Shown: one piece after another, positions 24,555-34,063 of the stretch
How positions within the stretch are numbered: position 1 is the stretch's first letter
Layout: every line of letters begins with the position of its first letter
Source: Actinomadura sp. NBRC 104412
GTDB lineage: Bacteria > Actinomycetota > Actinomycetes > Streptosporangiales > Streptosporangiaceae
Assembly (NCBI RefSeq): GCF_030269515.1
Contig: NZ_BSTM01000001.1
Span: 62,001 to 126,000 of the forward strand
Direction: 5' to 3'
Length of the DNA stretch: 64,000 nucleotides
The notes under the pieces: generated by a model
Told to the model about the DNA's origin: nothing
The model's database searches: none
What the model saw: the letters and a program-made list of their open reading frames with translations, nothing else
Made by a program: the position numbers and the translations under genes

Positions 24555-25385
24555 ATGCGGGTGGCGAGGGTGACGGTTCGACGGCCGATCCTGCGGGTTT
24601 CCGCCGCCGGTGAGCGGCGGCGGGTCGACGCCGTGGCCGGTGAGGAGCCGCTGGAGATCCGGGTCGGCGGGCGGGCCCTGGCCGTGACGATGCGCACGCC
24701 CGGCCATGATGTGGAATTGGCGCACGGGTTCCTGCTCACCGAAGGCGTGATCGGCGGCCGTGAAGACGTGTCGTCCGCGCGCTACTGCGACAGCGTGGAC
24801 GCCGACGGCCGCAATACCTACAACGTGCTGGATGTGACGCTGAGCGCCGGCGTGCCGCCCCCGGATGTGGGGGTGGAGCGGAATTTCTACACCACCTCAT
24901 CGTGCGGAGTGTGCGGTAAGGCGGCCTTGGACGCGGTCCGGTTGCGGACGCGGTTCTCCCCGTCCGAGGACCCGTCCCAGTTCGCGGTGGAGACGCTGCT
25001 GTCGCTGCCCGACCGGCTGCGGGAGCGGCAGAAGGTCTTCGCCTCCACCGGAGGGCTGCACGCGGCGGGCGTGTTCACCGCGGACGGAGACCTGCTGGTG
25101 GTCCGGGAGGACGTGGGCCGCCACAACGCGGTGGACAAGGCACTGGGCGAGCTCCTGATGAAGCGCCGCGTGCCCGCGACGGGCACGGTGCTGATGGTCT
25201 CGGGACGGGCGTCGTTCGAGCTGGTCCAGAAGGCGGTGATGGCGGGGGTGCCGGCGCTGGCCGCGGTGTCCGCGCCTTCGTCGCTGGCGGTGGAGCTGGC
25301 CGAGGAACAGGGCATGACATTGATCGGATTCCTACGCGGGCCGGACATGAACGTCTACACCGGCGCCCACCGCGTCAAGGGTTGA
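24555..25385 (+). CDS. fdhD: Formate dehydrogenase accessory sulfurtransferase FdhD
   Basis: A 276-residue FdhD protein, which passes sulfur from a cysteine desulfurase to the bis-MGD molybdenum cofactor so that formate dehydrogenase becomes active. The C-x-x-C sulfur relay is in [14 protein letters not shown], with family motifs [24 protein letters not shown] and [16 protein letters not shown]. The ATG at 24555 gives the normal length. It is the first gene of the operon, 10 bases before fdsG; in the well-known fds operons of proteobacteria the homologue (fdsC) comes after the structural genes. Confidence 0.94.
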   Translation: MRVARVTVRRPILRVSAAGERRRVDAVAGEEPLEIRVGGRALAVTMRTPGHDVELAHGFLLTEGVIGGREDVSSARYCDSVDADGRNTYNVLDVTLSAGVPPPDVGVERNFYTTSSCGVCGKAALDAVRLRTRFSPSEDPSQFAVETLLSLPDRLRERQKVFASTGGLHAAGVFTADGDLLVVREDVGRHNAVDKALGELLMKRRVPATGTVLMVSGRASFELVQKAVMAGVPALAAVSAPSSLAVELAEEQGMTLIGFLRGPDMNVYTGAHRVKG

Positions 25386-25395
25386 GAGGCAGGTG

Positions 25396-25884
25396 ATGAC
25401 GGTGGTGCCGGGTGAGGGGTCGTCCGCGGAGCGGGTGCGCGCGGTCGTGGACGTGCATCGCGGCGATCGCGGGGCGTTGCTGCCGATCCTGCACGGGCTA
25501 CAGGCGGAGTTCGGCTATATCGGCCCGGAGATGGTGCCGGTGATCGCCGAGGAGCTGAACCTGTCCAAGGCCGAGGTGCACGGAGTGATCAGCTTCTACG
25601 CCGACTTCCGTGACAGGCCCGCGGGCCGGACGGTGGTGCGCCTGTGCCGGGCCGAGGCGTGCCAGTCGGTGGGTGCCGAGCGGCTGGTCGCGCACGCGCG
25701 GCAGGTGTACGGGGTCGAGCTCGGGGAGACGACGCGGGACGGCTCGGTGACCCTGGAGCAGGTGTTCTGCCTGGGCAACTGCGCGCTCGGTCCCGCGGCG
25801 CAGATCAATGGGCGGCTGCACGGCAGGCTCGACGAGAACCGGCTGGACACGCTCGTGATGGAAGCGGAGGCGGGCGACCGGTGA
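25396..25884 (+). CDS. fdsG: NAD-dependent formate dehydrogenase gamma subunit (NuoE-like)
   Basis: A 162-residue thioredoxin-fold [2Fe-2S] subunit like NuoE of complex I. The four cluster cysteines are in RLCRAEACQSVG and VFCLGNCALGP. With FdsB it forms the NADH-generating module. GTG at 25393 and ATG at 25396 are adjacent; the ATG is taken because GAGAGGCAGG precedes it at good distance. It overlaps fdsB by a GTGA. Confidence 0.92.
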   Translation: MTVVPGEGSSAERVRAVVDVHRGDRGALLPILHGLQAEFGYIGPEMVPVIAEELNLSKAEVHGVISFYADFRDRPAGRTVVRLCRAEACQSVGAERLVAHARQVYGVELGETTRDGSVTLEQVFCLGNCALGPAAQINGRLHGRLDENRLDTLVMEAEAGDR

Positions 25885-27452
25885 CGACCACGATCTATGT
25901 GCCGTGCGACTCGGCGGCCCGTTCGGTCGGGGCCGACGAGGTGGCCGCCGCGGTCGTCCGTGAGGCGGCGGGCCGGGACGTCCGGCTGGTGCGCACCGGA
26001 TCCCGCGGGATGCTGTGGCTGGAGCCGCTGGTCGAGGTCGAGACGCCGGAGGGACGTGTCGGCTTCGGCCCGATGAGCCCGGCCGAGGTGCCGGAACTGC
26101 TCGCGCGCCTCGGTGACGACCGTTCCCTGCGCGGCCATGAGCGCCATCTGGGTCTGGTGGAGGAGCTGCCGTGGATGGCGGCGCAGCAGCGGTTGTGCAT
26201 GCGGCGCGTCGGCGTCACCGACCCGCTGTCCGCCGATGACTACCTGGCCCACGGCGGGCTGGAAGGGCTGCGGCGGGCGCTGGAGATGTCCCCGGCCGCC
26301 GTGGTCGACGAGGTCACCGGGTCGGGACTGCGCGGACGCGGCGGAGCGGGGTTCCCGGCCGGGATCAAGTGGAGGACCGTCCTGGACACGCCGGCGGACA
26401 TGAAATTCGTGTGCTGCAACGCCGACGAGGGCGACAGCGGGACGTTCGCCGACCGGATGCTGATGGAGGGCGACCCGTTCTGCCTGATCGAGGGCATGAC
26501 GATCGCCGCGCACGCGACCGGCGCCACCGAGGGCTACGTGTACGTGCGCTCGGAGTACCCGGACGCGGTCCGCACGCTGCGGCAGGCGATCGAGGTCGCC
26601 TACGCCCGCGGCTGGCTCGGCGAGGACGTGCTCGGCTCCGGCCTGTCGTTCGACCTGTTCGTCCGGGTGGGGGCCGGTGCCTACATCTGTGGCGAGGAGA
26701 CCTCCATGCTGGACAGCCTGGAGGGCAAGCGCGGGATGGTGCGGGCCAAGCCGCCGATCCCGGCGATCAGCGGGCTGTTCGGCAAGCCGACGCTGGTGCA
26801 CAACGTGCTCACCCTGGCCTCCGTCCCCGCGATCCTGGACGGCGGTGCCGCCGCCTACCAGGCGCTCGGCTCGAAGGACTCCCGAGGCACCCAGGTCTTC
26901 CAGCTCGCCGGCAACATCGCCCGGGGCGGGGTGTTCGAGACCGCGTTCGGCATGACGCTCCACGAGCTGATCCACGAGTTCGGCGGCGGCACCCGTTCCG
27001 GCCGTCCGGTACGGGCGGTGCAGGTCGGCGGGCCGCTCGGCGCCTACCTCCCCGCCGACGGGCTCGACATCCCGCTGGACTACGAGTCGTTCACCGCCGC
27101 CAAGGCCATGCTCGGGCACGGCGGCATCGTGGTCTTCGACGACACGGTCGACATGGCGAGGATGGCCCGGTTCGCCCTGGAGTTCTGCGCCGAGGAGTCC
27201 TGCGGCAAGTGCACGCCCTGCCGGGTCGGGTCGGTGCGCGGCGTGGAGACCATCGACAAGATCGTCGCTGGCCGGGACCCGGACGCGAACCTGGCGCTGC
27301 TGAGCGACCTGTGCGAGCTGATGACCGACGGGTCGCTGTGCGCGATGGGCGGGCTGACGCCCAACCCCGTGCTCAGCGCCCTCCGCCACTTCCCCGACGA
27401 CTTCACCCCACGCCGGTTCACCTCGCTCCACGAGGAAGGAACGACACCGTGA
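25881..27452 (+). CDS. fdsB: NAD-dependent formate dehydrogenase beta subunit (NuoF-like)
   Basis: A 523-residue diaphorase subunit that holds FMN, binds NAD and carries a [4Fe-4S] cluster. An N-terminal thioredoxin-like part (residues 1-110) precedes the NuoF domain: GSGLRGRGGAGFPAGIKW is the NAD/FMN glycine-rich loop, CNADEGDSGTFADR and GAYICGEETSML contact FMN, and ESCGKCTPCRVG plus a later Cys near SLCAMGG bind the cluster. The GTG start overlaps fdsG and the stop overlaps fdsA, so the three are tightly coupled. Confidence 0.94.
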   Translation: MTTTIYVPCDSAARSVGADEVAAAVVREAAGRDVRLVRTGSRGMLWLEPLVEVETPEGRVGFGPMSPAEVPELLARLGDDRSLRGHERHLGLVEELPWMAAQQRLCMRRVGVTDPLSADDYLAHGGLEGLRRALEMSPAAVVDEVTGSGLRGRGGAGFPAGIKWRTVLDTPADMKFVCCNADEGDSGTFADRMLMEGDPFCLIEGMTIAAHATGATEGYVYVRSEYPDAVRTLRQAIEVAYARGWLGEDVLGSGLSFDLFVRVGAGAYICGEETSMLDSLEGKRGMVRAKPPIPAISGLFGKPTLVHNVLTLASVPAILDGGAAAYQALGSKDSRGTQVFQLAGNIARGGVFETAFGMTLHELIHEFGGGTRSGRPVRAVQVGGPLGAYLPADGLDIPLDYESFTAAKAMLGHGGIVVFDDTVDMARMARFALEFCAEESCGKCTPCRVGSVRGVETIDKIVAGRDPDANLALLSDLCELMTDGSLCAMGGLTPNPVLSALRHFPDDFTPRRFTSLHEEGTTP

Positions 27453-30265
27453 CGCTGTTCAAGGAACCCGACCTCGGCACGCCCGCCAGGCCCGGAGAGG
27501 CCACCGTCGCCGTCGAGGTGGACGGGCACCCCGTGACCGTCCCGGCCGGCACGTCGATCATGCGGGCGGCGGCGCTGACCGGCATCGACATCCCCAAACT
27601 GTGCGCGACCGACAGCCTGGAGGCGTTCGGCTCCTGCCGGCTGTGCCTGGTGGAGATCGACGGTAGGCCCGGCACGCCCGCCTCGTGCACCACGCCGGTG
27701 GCCGACGGGATGTCGGTGCGCACCCAGACGCCCCGGCTGGAGAAGCTGCGTCAGGGGATCATGGAGCTCTATATCTCCGACCACCCCCTGGACTGCCTGA
27801 CCTGCTCGGCCAACGGCGACTGCGAGCTACAGGACATGTCCGGTGTGGTCGGCCTGCGGCAGGTCCGCTACGGCTACGAAGGGGCGAACCACCTCGACGC
27901 GCCGACCGACCACAGCAACCCCTACTTCGACTTCGACGAGTCCAAGTGCATCGTCTGCTCGCGCTGCGTGCGGGCCTGCGACGAGATCCAGGGCACGTTC
28001 GCGCTGACCATCGAGGGACGCGGGTTCGACTCCAAGGTCTCCCCCGGAGGCACGTCCTTCATGGACTCGGAGTGCGTGTCGTGCGGTGCGTGCGTGCAGG
28101 CATGCCCGACCGCGACCCTCCAGGAGAAGACCGTCGTCGACCTGGGCATGCCGACCCGCAGCGTGATCACCACCTGCGCCTACTGCGGGGTCGGCTGCTC
28201 GTTCAAGGCCGAGCTGCGCGGCGACCAGCTCGTGCGGATGGTGCCGTACAAGGACGGCGGCGCCAACGAGGGCCACTCCTGTGTGAAGGGCCGCTTCGCG
28301 TTCGGGTACGCCACCCACCCCGACCGCAAGCTGTCCCCGATGATCCGTGAGTCGATCACCGACGAGTGGCGCGAGGTCGACTGGGACACCGCGATCTCCT
28401 ACACCGCCACGAAGCTCCGCGAGGTGCAGCAGGCCCACGGGGTCGGCGCGATCGGCGGGATCACCTCCTCCCGCACCACCAACGAAGAGGTCTACGTGGT
28501 GCAGAAGATGGTCCGCGCCGCGTTCGGGAACAACAACGTGGACACCTGCGCCCGGGTCTGCCACTCCCCCACCGGCTACGGCCTCAAGCAGACGTTCGGG
28601 ACGTCCGCCGGCACCCAGGACTTCAAGTCCGTCGCGCAGGCCGACGTGATCATGGTCATCGGCGCCAACCCCACCGACGGGCACCCGGTCTTCGCCTCGC
28701 GGATGAAGCGCAGGCTGCGCGAGGGCGCCAAGCTGATCGTCGTCGATCCCCGGCGCATCGACCTGGTCCGTTCCCCGCACATCCAGGCCGAGCACCATCT
28801 GCAGCTCGCCCCCGGCACGAACGTGGCCGTGATCAACGCCATGGCCCATGTCGCCGTCACCGAGGGTCTGGTCGACCGGTCCTTCGTCGAGGAGCGCTGC
28901 GAGGGCTACGCCGAGTGGGCCGACTTCATCGCCCGCGAGGAGAACAGCCCCGAGGCCGTCGAGCAGGTCACCGGGGTGCCGGCCGCCGAGCTGCGGGCCG
29001 CGGCCCGGCTGTACGCGACCGCCCGCAACGCGGCGATCTACTACGGTCTGGGCGTCACCGAGCACAGCCAGGGCTCCACGATGGTGATGGGCATGGCGAA
29101 CCTGGCCATGGCCACCGGCAACATCGGCCGCGACGGCGTGGGCGTGAACCCGCTGCGCGGCCAGAACAACGTGCAGGGCTCCTGCGACATGGGGTCGTTC
29201 CCGCACGAGCTGGCCGGCTACCGGCACGTCTCCGACGACGCCGTCCGCTCCGTCTTCGAGAACCTGTGGGGACGCACCATCCAGCCCGAACCGGGCCTGC
29301 GCATCCCCAACATGTTCAACGCCGCCATCGACGGCTCCTTCCGCGCCCTGTTCATCCAGGGGGAGGACCTCGCGCAGTCCGACCCGAACACCCAGCACGT
29401 GGTCGCGGCGCTGACCGCGATGGACCTGGTCGTCGTCCAGGACCTGTTCCTGAACGAGACCGCCAAGTACGCCCACGTGTTCCTGCCCGGCACCTCCTTC
29501 CTGGAGAAGGACGGGACGTTTACCAACGCCGAACGCCGCATCAACCGCGTGCGCCCCGTCATGCCGCCCCAGTGCGGCAAGCACGAATGGCAGGTCGCGT
29601 GCGAGCTGGCCACCGCCATGGGCTACCCCATGCACTACGACCACCCCGGTCAGATCATGGACGAGATCGCCGCGACCACGCCCACCTTCGCCGGGGTCTC
29701 GTTCGCCAAGCTCGACAAGCTCGGCAGCGTCCAGTGGCCCTGCAACGACGCGGCCCCCGAAGGCACCCCGATCATGCACGTCGACGGGTTCGTGCGCGGC
29801 AAGGGGCGCTTCGTCGAGACCGCCTTCGTCCCCACCAGCGAACGCAGCACCCGCAAGTACCCGCTCATCCTGACCACCGGCCGGATCCTCACCCAGTACA
29901 ACGTCGGCGCCCAGACCCGCCGCACCGCCAACGTGGCCTGGCATCCGGAGGACGTCCTGGAGATCCACCCGCACGACGCCGAGGTCCGCGGCATCGGCGA
30001 CGGAGACGAGGTGTCGCTGTCCAGCCGGGTCGGCCGGACCACGCTCAAGGCGATGATCACCGACCGGATGCCCGTCGGCGTCGTGTACACCACCTTCCAC
30101 CATCCCGTCACCGGCGCCAACGTCGTCACGACCGAGAACTCCGACTGGGCGACCAACTGCCCGGAGTACAAGGTCACGGCCGTCCAGGTCGAGCTCCGCA
30201 ACCCCGCGGATCCCACGGCCGCACCGGAGGAGCGGGCCGTGCCGACCACGGTGTCCGACCGGTGA
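27449..30265 (+). CDS. fdsA: Molybdenum formate dehydrogenase alpha subunit
   Basis: A 938-residue catalytic subunit oxidising formate to CO2. From the N-terminus: a [2Fe-2S] ferredoxin domain (Cys52, Cys63, Cys66, Cys80), a His-Cys [4Fe-4S] motif (HPLDCLTCSANGDC), two [4Fe-4S] motifs (CIVCSRCVRAC, CVSCGACVQAC), the MopB cluster (TCAYCGVGC) and the bis-MGD domain. The molybdenum ligand is a cysteine encoded by TGC in CARVCHSPTGYG, not selenocysteine. This multi-cluster plan matches the soluble O2-tolerant FdsABG type. GTG start overlapping fdsB. Confidence 0.95.
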   Translation: MTLFKEPDLGTPARPGEATVAVEVDGHPVTVPAGTSIMRAAALTGIDIPKLCATDSLEAFGSCRLCLVEIDGRPGTPASCTTPVADGMSVRTQTPRLEKLRQGIMELYISDHPLDCLTCSANGDCELQDMSGVVGLRQVRYGYEGANHLDAPTDHSNPYFDFDESKCIVCSRCVRACDEIQGTFALTIEGRGFDSKVSPGGTSFMDSECVSCGACVQACPTATLQEKTVVDLGMPTRSVITTCAYCGVGCSFKAELRGDQLVRMVPYKDGGANEGHSCVKGRFAFGYATHPDRKLSPMIRESITDEWREVDWDTAISYTATKLREVQQAHGVGAIGGITSSRTTNEEVYVVQKMVRAAFGNNNVDTCARVCHSPTGYGLKQTFGTSAGTQDFKSVAQADVIMVIGANPTDGHPVFASRMKRRLREGAKLIVVDPRRIDLVRSPHIQAEHHLQLAPGTNVAVINAMAHVAVTEGLVDRSFVEERCEGYAEWADFIAREENSPEAVEQVTGVPAAELRAAARLYATARNAAIYYGLGVTEHSQGSTMVMGMANLAMATGNIGRDGVGVNPLRGQNNVQGSCDMGSFPHELAGYRHVSDDAVRSVFENLWGRTIQPEPGLRIPNMFNAAIDGSFRALFIQGEDLAQSDPNTQHVVAALTAMDLVVVQDLFLNETAKYAHVFLPGTSFLEKDGTFTNAERRINRVRPVMPPQCGKHEWQVACELATAMGYPMHYDHPGQIMDEIAATTPTFAGVSFAKLDKLGSVQWPCNDAAPEGTPIMHVDGFVRGKGRFVETAFVPTSERSTRKYPLILTTGRILTQYNVGAQTRRTANVAWHPEDVLEIHPHDAEVRGIGDGDEVSLSSRVGRTTLKAMITDRMPVGVVYTTFHHPVTGANVVTTENSDWATNCPEYKVTAVQVELRNPADPTAAPEERAVPTTVSDR

Positions 30266-30540
30266 ACACCGGCGCCGCGCAGGAACCGCCCGTCCGTACG
30301 ATGAACGACGTGCTGCCATCTCAGATCCGACTCGCCAACGACATCGCCGTCCAGTTCGAGCGGCGGCCGCCCGACGAGGCGGCCGCCGCCATCGCCGAGC
30401 ACATCCGCATGTTCTGGGAGCCGAGCATGCGGGCGGACCTCATCGCCCGTGCCACCGACCACGCCGACGACCTGCATCCGCTCGCCCTCGCCGCCGTCCG
30501 CGTCCTCACGGCCTCGCAGAAGGCGGGGTCCAGCGGATGA
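30262..30540 (+). CDS. fdsD: Formate dehydrogenase delta subunit
   Basis: A 92-residue protein of the FdsD family, a small subunit needed for assembly or stability of FdsABG. Recognisable parts are LANDIAVQFERRPPDEAAAAIAEHI and MFWEPSMRADLI. The GTG at 30262 overlaps the fdsA stop by 4 bases; an ATG at 30301 (MNDVLPSQIRL) would give 79 residues, closer to the usual size, so the start is open. Last gene of the operon, convergent with the dihydrofolate-reductase-fold gene 25 bases on. Confidence 0.86.
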   Translation: MNTGAAQEPPVRTMNDVLPSQIRLANDIAVQFERRPPDEAAAAIAEHIRMFWEPSMRADLIARATDHADDLHPLALAAVRVLTASQKAGSSG

Positions 30541-30565
30541 TCCGGGTCACGGCCGGATCTTCGGG

Positions 30566-31120
30566 TCAGGGCCGTACGTAACGCCGGAACGTGATCCCCG
30601 AGGCGAGGGAGCGGTGCTCGGCCAGGCGTAGCCGCAGCTCCGTCGTCACGGGGAGGTACGGCTTGCCGCCCCCGACGATCACGGGCTGGGCGTACACCCA
30701 GAACTCGTCGATCAGGTCCAGCAGGGAGACGGCCAGCTCGGGGCCGCCGAGCTGGAGGGTGCCGTCGGTCTCCCGCTTGAGGCGCGTCACCGTGGACCGG
30801 GCGTCCTCGCGGCGGACGAGCGTGACCCCGTCGGGGACGGTCTGGAGGGTGTCGGAGAAGACGTAGCGCGGTGTCTCCTTGTACAGCCGGGCGAACTCCC
30901 GCTCAAGGGGCGGGGCGCCCTCCTTGCCGAGGTCCTGCGTCCAGGGCTTCTCCATCGTCTCGTACAGCCGCCGCCCGAACAGGAACGCCGCGATCCGGCG
31001 CACATGGTCGTTCGCGGCCTCCTGGAAGTCCTCCGCCGGTTCGCCGAAGCCCGGGCCACCGTTTCGATCCTCGATGTAGCCGTCGATCGAGGTGTTCATC
31101 CAGTAGACGATCCTGCCCAT
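30566..31120 (-). CDS. Dihydrofolate reductase-fold (RibD C-terminal) protein
   Basis: A 184-residue protein starting MGRIVYWMNTSIDGYIED, the signature of the RibD C-terminal/dihydrofolate-reductase superfamily; FLFGRRLYETM and LQLGGPELAVSLLD support it. Such standalone proteins are NADPH reductases of unsettled substrate and are very common in actinomycetes. GGAGAAAGG before the ATG at 31120 fixes the start. It lies 58 bases after a TetR gene on the same strand and may share its autoregulation. Confidence 0.88.
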   Translation of the reverse strand: MGRIVYWMNTSIDGYIEDRNGGPGFGEPAEDFQEAANDHVRRIAAFLFGRRLYETMEKPWTQDLGKEGAPPLEREFARLYKETPRYVFSDTLQTVPDGVTLVRREDARSTVTRLKRETDGTLQLGGPELAVSLLDLIDEFWVYAQPVIVGGGKPYLPVTTELRLRLAEHRSLASGITFRRYVRP

Positions 31121-31178
31121 GGCCTTTCTCCTCCGTCCTGGCGCCGCCCGGAGTGAAGACCCGGGGTGACGCCGGAAC

Positions 31179-31808
31179 TCATCGCGTGCCGTCGCGCGGA
31201 GCCGATCCGTGAAGCGCGTGGTCGACCAGGCTCTCGACGATCGACTCGTCGAAGGGCACCTTGAGGACGAGCAACCGGTGGTAGCAGGCGCCCCATAGCT
31301 GGTCCACGATGACGTCGAGGTCGGCGTCCTCGCGCACCTGGCCCTGCCGCTGGGCGATGCGGAGACGTTCGCGCGCCAGCTCACGGCGGGGCTGCGCGTA
31401 GCTCTCCGACCAGGCCCGGCCCAGATCGGGATCGAGCTGGGCCGCGCCGACCAGCTCGGACACGGGCTTCTCCGCGCCCTCCTCCTTCAGCCAGCGGACG
31501 AACGCGCCGAGCTGGCTGATCAGGTCGGCGCGCACGTCGCCGGTGTCGGGGAACTCCAGTGTCCGCCGGCTCTGGGCGAAGTACGCCTCGGCCGCGAGCG
31601 CGCCGGGCGACGGCCACCACTTGTAGAGGGTCGTCTTGCTCGCGCCGGCTTCGGCCGCCACCCGGTCGAAGGTGACCGCCGGCAAGCCGTCCCGCAGCAG
31701 GATGCGCCCCGCGGCGGCGAGCACGGCGGCGCGCACCTGTGCGGCCGGTCGCCGGCCTCGGCCGGGCCGGCGGGCCGCGACCTGCTCGCCGGAAACGTTC
31801 TCCACCAT
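31179..31808 (-). CDS. TetR-family regulator
   Basis: A 209-residue repressor. The N-terminal HTH reads VTFDRVAAEAGASKTTLYKWWPS, followed by the helical ligand domain. ATG at 31808 is chosen for GAGGTG 4-9 bases upstream; ATG/GTG codons up to 31856 would read through the operator. The divergent promoter region contains two similar inverted operator copies (31823-31876), so it likely represses itself and the PQQ-type dehydrogenase/SDR operon. Confidence 0.9.
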   Translation of the reverse strand: MVENVSGEQVAARRPGRGRRPAAQVRAAVLAAAGRILLRDGLPAVTFDRVAAEAGASKTTLYKWWPSPGALAAEAYFAQSRRTLEFPDTGDVRADLISQLGAFVRWLKEEGAEKPVSELVGAAQLDPDLGRAWSESYAQPRRELARERLRIAQRQGQVREDADLDVIVDQLWGACYHRLLVLKVPFDESIVESLVDHALHGSAPRDGTR

Positions 31809-31822
31809 CGTCACCTCATTTT

Positions 31823-31876
31823 TATGGACGGTTCGTTCATTTCGAGCTATGGTCATATATGAACAGACTGTCCATA
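31823..31876. promoter_or_regulatory. Pair of inverted TetR-type operators
   Basis: TATGGACGGTTCGTTCATTT (31823-31842) and, on the other strand, TATGGACAGTCTGTTCATAT (31876-31857) agree at 16 of 20 bases. Each half is itself a rough palindrome (GAACAGACTGTCC). The pair sits between the TetR start and the PQQ-type dehydrogenase start, the standard place for divergent repression. Confidence 0.72.
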
Positions 31877-31894
31877 TCCTAGGGAGCCACGGCC

Positions 31895-33142
31895 ATGAAG
31901 CTCAAGCATGTGGCCTCACCAGCGGGTACAGGCCCGAACTCCCAGCGCGCGGACGCGGCGACGGCCCGCCCGCGCCCGTCGCGTCCGTCGCGTCCGTCGC
32001 GCGCGGCGATCGTCATCGCGGTCATCGCGATGGCGCTGACCGGATGCGCGGGCCAGGGCGGCGAGGCCGCCCCGGCCGCCGCCTCCCGGACCGCAAGCCC
32101 CGGCGGCACGCAGACCGGCCCGGTCGCGTCCTTGGGCAGGCCGGTCGAGCTGACGACCGGACTGGAGGCGCCCTGGGGGCTGACCTTCCTGCCCGACCGG
32201 TCGGCGCTCGTCTCCGAACGGATCTCCGGTGAGATCCTGCGCATCCCCGCGAACGGCGGCACGCCACAAAGGGTCGGCGTCGTCCCCGGCGTCCACGTCA
32301 GCTCGGAAGGCGGGCTGCTCGGCATCGTCGCCTCCCCCAGGTTCGCGACCGACCGCACCGTCTTCGCCGTCGTCTCCGGGCGGGACGAGAACCGCGTCGT
32401 CGCGCTCACCATCGCCCGCGACCACCGTTCCCTCACCGTCGACCGGGTCCTGCTCGACGGCATCCGGACCGCCGACCGGCACCACGGCGGGCGCATCGCC
32501 ATCGGACCGGACGGGCACCTGTGGATCGGCACGGGCGACGCCTTCGACCCCGGGAACGCGGCCGACGACGACTCCCTCAACGGCAAGATCCTGCGGATCG
32601 CGGTCGACGGCTCCGTCCCCGACGGCAACCCGGGCTCGTCCCCGATCTACTCCAAGGGCCACCGCAACGTCCAGGGGATCGCGTTCGGCCCCGATGGCAC
32701 CGCCTACGCCTCCGAACTCGGGCACCGCACGTGGGACGAGGTCAACGTCCTCCGCGCGGGCGCCGACTACGGGTGGCCGGAGACCGAGGGGACGGCCGGG
32801 TCCACGGGCGTGGCGCCGATCGCCACGATCCACCCCGACGAGGCGAGCCCGTCCGGCGTCGCCTACGCCAAGGGATCGCTGTGGATCGGGGCTCTGGGCG
32901 GGCAGCGGCTCTGGCAGCTTCCCGTCCGGGGCCGTGCCGCCACCGGCGGCCCCATCGCCCACTTCACCGGCGACCACGGCCGGATCCGCACCGTCGAGGT
33001 CGCCCCGGACGGGGCCCTGTGGCTCGTCACCTCCAACACCGACCGCGCCACCTGGGGCGGAACCGACCCGCGTCCCGGAGACGACCGCATCCTCCGGGTC
33101 GAGGTGAACGAGCCCCGGCCCGGCACAGACCCGACCCAATGA
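31895..33142 (+). CDS. PQQ-dependent sugar dehydrogenase-like lipoprotein (soluble GDH/Asd family)
   Basis: A 415-residue secreted beta-propeller. The N-terminus has an Arg/Pro-rich start, a hydrophobic stretch and the lipobox MALTGCAG, so it should be anchored outside the cell. Six-bladed GDH motifs follow: [59 protein letters not shown] and the metal/PQQ region GADYGWP. Family members oxidise aldose sugars with PQQ. PQQ synthesis genes are not in the window. First gene after the TetR operators, 11 bases before the SDR. Confidence 0.9.
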   Translation: MKLKHVASPAGTGPNSQRADAATARPRPSRPSRPSRAAIVIAVIAMALTGCAGQGGEAAPAAASRTASPGGTQTGPVASLGRPVELTTGLEAPWGLTFLPDRSALVSERISGEILRIPANGGTPQRVGVVPGVHVSSEGGLLGIVASPRFATDRTVFAVVSGRDENRVVALTIARDHRSLTVDRVLLDGIRTADRHHGGRIAIGPDGHLWIGTGDAFDPGNAADDDSLNGKILRIAVDGSVPDGNPGSSPIYSKGHRNVQGIAFGPDGTAYASELGHRTWDEVNVLRAGADYGWPETEGTAGSTGVAPIATIHPDEASPSGVAYAKGSLWIGALGGQRLWQLPVRGRAATGGPIAHFTGDHGRIRTVEVAPDGALWLVTSNTDRATWGGTDPRPGDDRILRVEVNEPRPGTDPTQ

Positions 33143-33153
33143 AAGGAGAACCC

Positions 33154-33912
33154 ATGAGCACGAACACGAGCAGGAACATCGACACCACGCGCCGGGTCGC
33201 TCTCGTCACCGGTGGTTCGGGTGGCATCGGCCGAGCCGTGGTCCGGCGGCTCGCCGCCGACGGCTTCGCCGTCGCGGTGCACTACGCCGGTAACGAGGGC
33301 GCCGCCAAGTCGCTCGTGGCCGAGGTCGAGCAGGCCGGCGGGCAGGCGATCGCCGTGAACGGGGACGTCGCCGACGAGGCCGCGATGACCGCCGCGTTCG
33401 ACGCGACGGAGGCCGCGTTCGGCGGTGTCGACGTCGTGGTGAACACGGCGGGCATCATGCTGCTGAGCCCGATCGCCACCCTCGACCTGGCGGACCTCGA
33501 CCGCATGTACCGGACCAACGTCCGGGGCACGTTCGTCGTCTCGAAGCTCGCGGCCAACCGGCTGCGCCGCGGCGGCGCGCTGATCAACTTCTCGACCAGC
33601 GTCACCCGCACCCAGATCCCCACCTACGGCGCCTATGCCGCGGGCAAGGCGGCCGTGGAGGGCATGACCCTGATCCTCGCGCGCGAGCTACGCGGCAGGG
33701 ACATCACCGTCAACGTCGTCGCCCCCGGCCCGACCGCGACACCGCTCTTCCTGGACGGCAAGAGCGACGAGGTGATCGCCAACCTCGCCCAGGCCAACCC
33801 GCTGGGCCGCCTGGGCGAGCCCGAGGACGCCGCCGAGACCGTGGCCTTCCTCGCCGGCCCGGCCCGCTGGGTCAACGGCCAGGTCATCTTCTCCAACGGC
33901 GGCATGGCCTGA
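33154..33912 (+). CDS. Short-chain dehydrogenase/reductase
   Basis: A 252-residue SDR of the FabG-like group. TGGSGGIGRAVVRRL is the cofactor loop, VNTAGIMLL follows, Ser lies in NFSTSVTRTQ and Tyr/Lys in YGAYAAGKAAVEG. It resembles 3-ketoacyl-ACP reductase-like enzymes that accept sugars or small ketones. AAAGGAGAA before the ATG at 33154 fixes the start. It shares the TetR-controlled transcript with the sugar dehydrogenase-like gene and ends before a very strong hairpin. Confidence 0.9.
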   Translation: MSTNTSRNIDTTRRVALVTGGSGGIGRAVVRRLAADGFAVAVHYAGNEGAAKSLVAEVEQAGGQAIAVNGDVADEAAMTAAFDATEAAFGGVDVVVNTAGIMLLSPIATLDLADLDRMYRTNVRGTFVVSKLAANRLRRGGALINFSTSVTRTQIPTYGAYAAGKAAVEGMTLILARELRGRDITVNVVAPGPTATPLFLDGKSDEVIANLAQANPLGRLGEPEDAAETVAFLAGPARWVNGQVIFSNGGMA

Positions 33913-33925
33913 GACGCCGGCCCCG

Positions 33926-33970
33926 CCGGCCTGCCGGCCCCGCCGACGGGCGGCGGGGCCGGCAGGCCGG
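33926..33970 (+). terminator. Strong GC hairpin after the SDR gene
   Basis: A perfect 20-base stem (left arm 33926-33945, right arm 33951-33970) with a 5-base loop ACGGG, 13 bases after the SDR stop. The length and perfection are well beyond chance. No T-run follows. Confidence 0.85.
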
Positions 33971-33982
33971 ACGCTCCGATCG

Positions 33983-34006
33983 GATAGTGGATTTGTGTCC
34001 ACTATC
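33983..34006. promoter_or_regulatory. Perfect palindrome upstream of the GNAT/XRE-cupin genes
   Basis: GATAGTGGA (33983-33991) and TCCACTATC (33998-34006) are exact inverse copies around TTTGTG. It lies 58 bases before the acetyltransferase start. The XRE regulator in the same operon is a likely binder, giving autoregulation; the -10 region may overlap it. Confidence 0.72.
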
Positions 34007-34063
34007 ATGGAAATGCGGCCATCGGCCGTATGGGGCGTACGGGAGCGGTGACGCGGGAGTCGG

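Noticed and set aside
28540..28580. Possible selenocysteine in the formate dehydrogenase active site
   Set aside because: The molybdenum-ligand codon is TGC (Cys) in CARVCHSPTGYG; there is no in-frame TGA.
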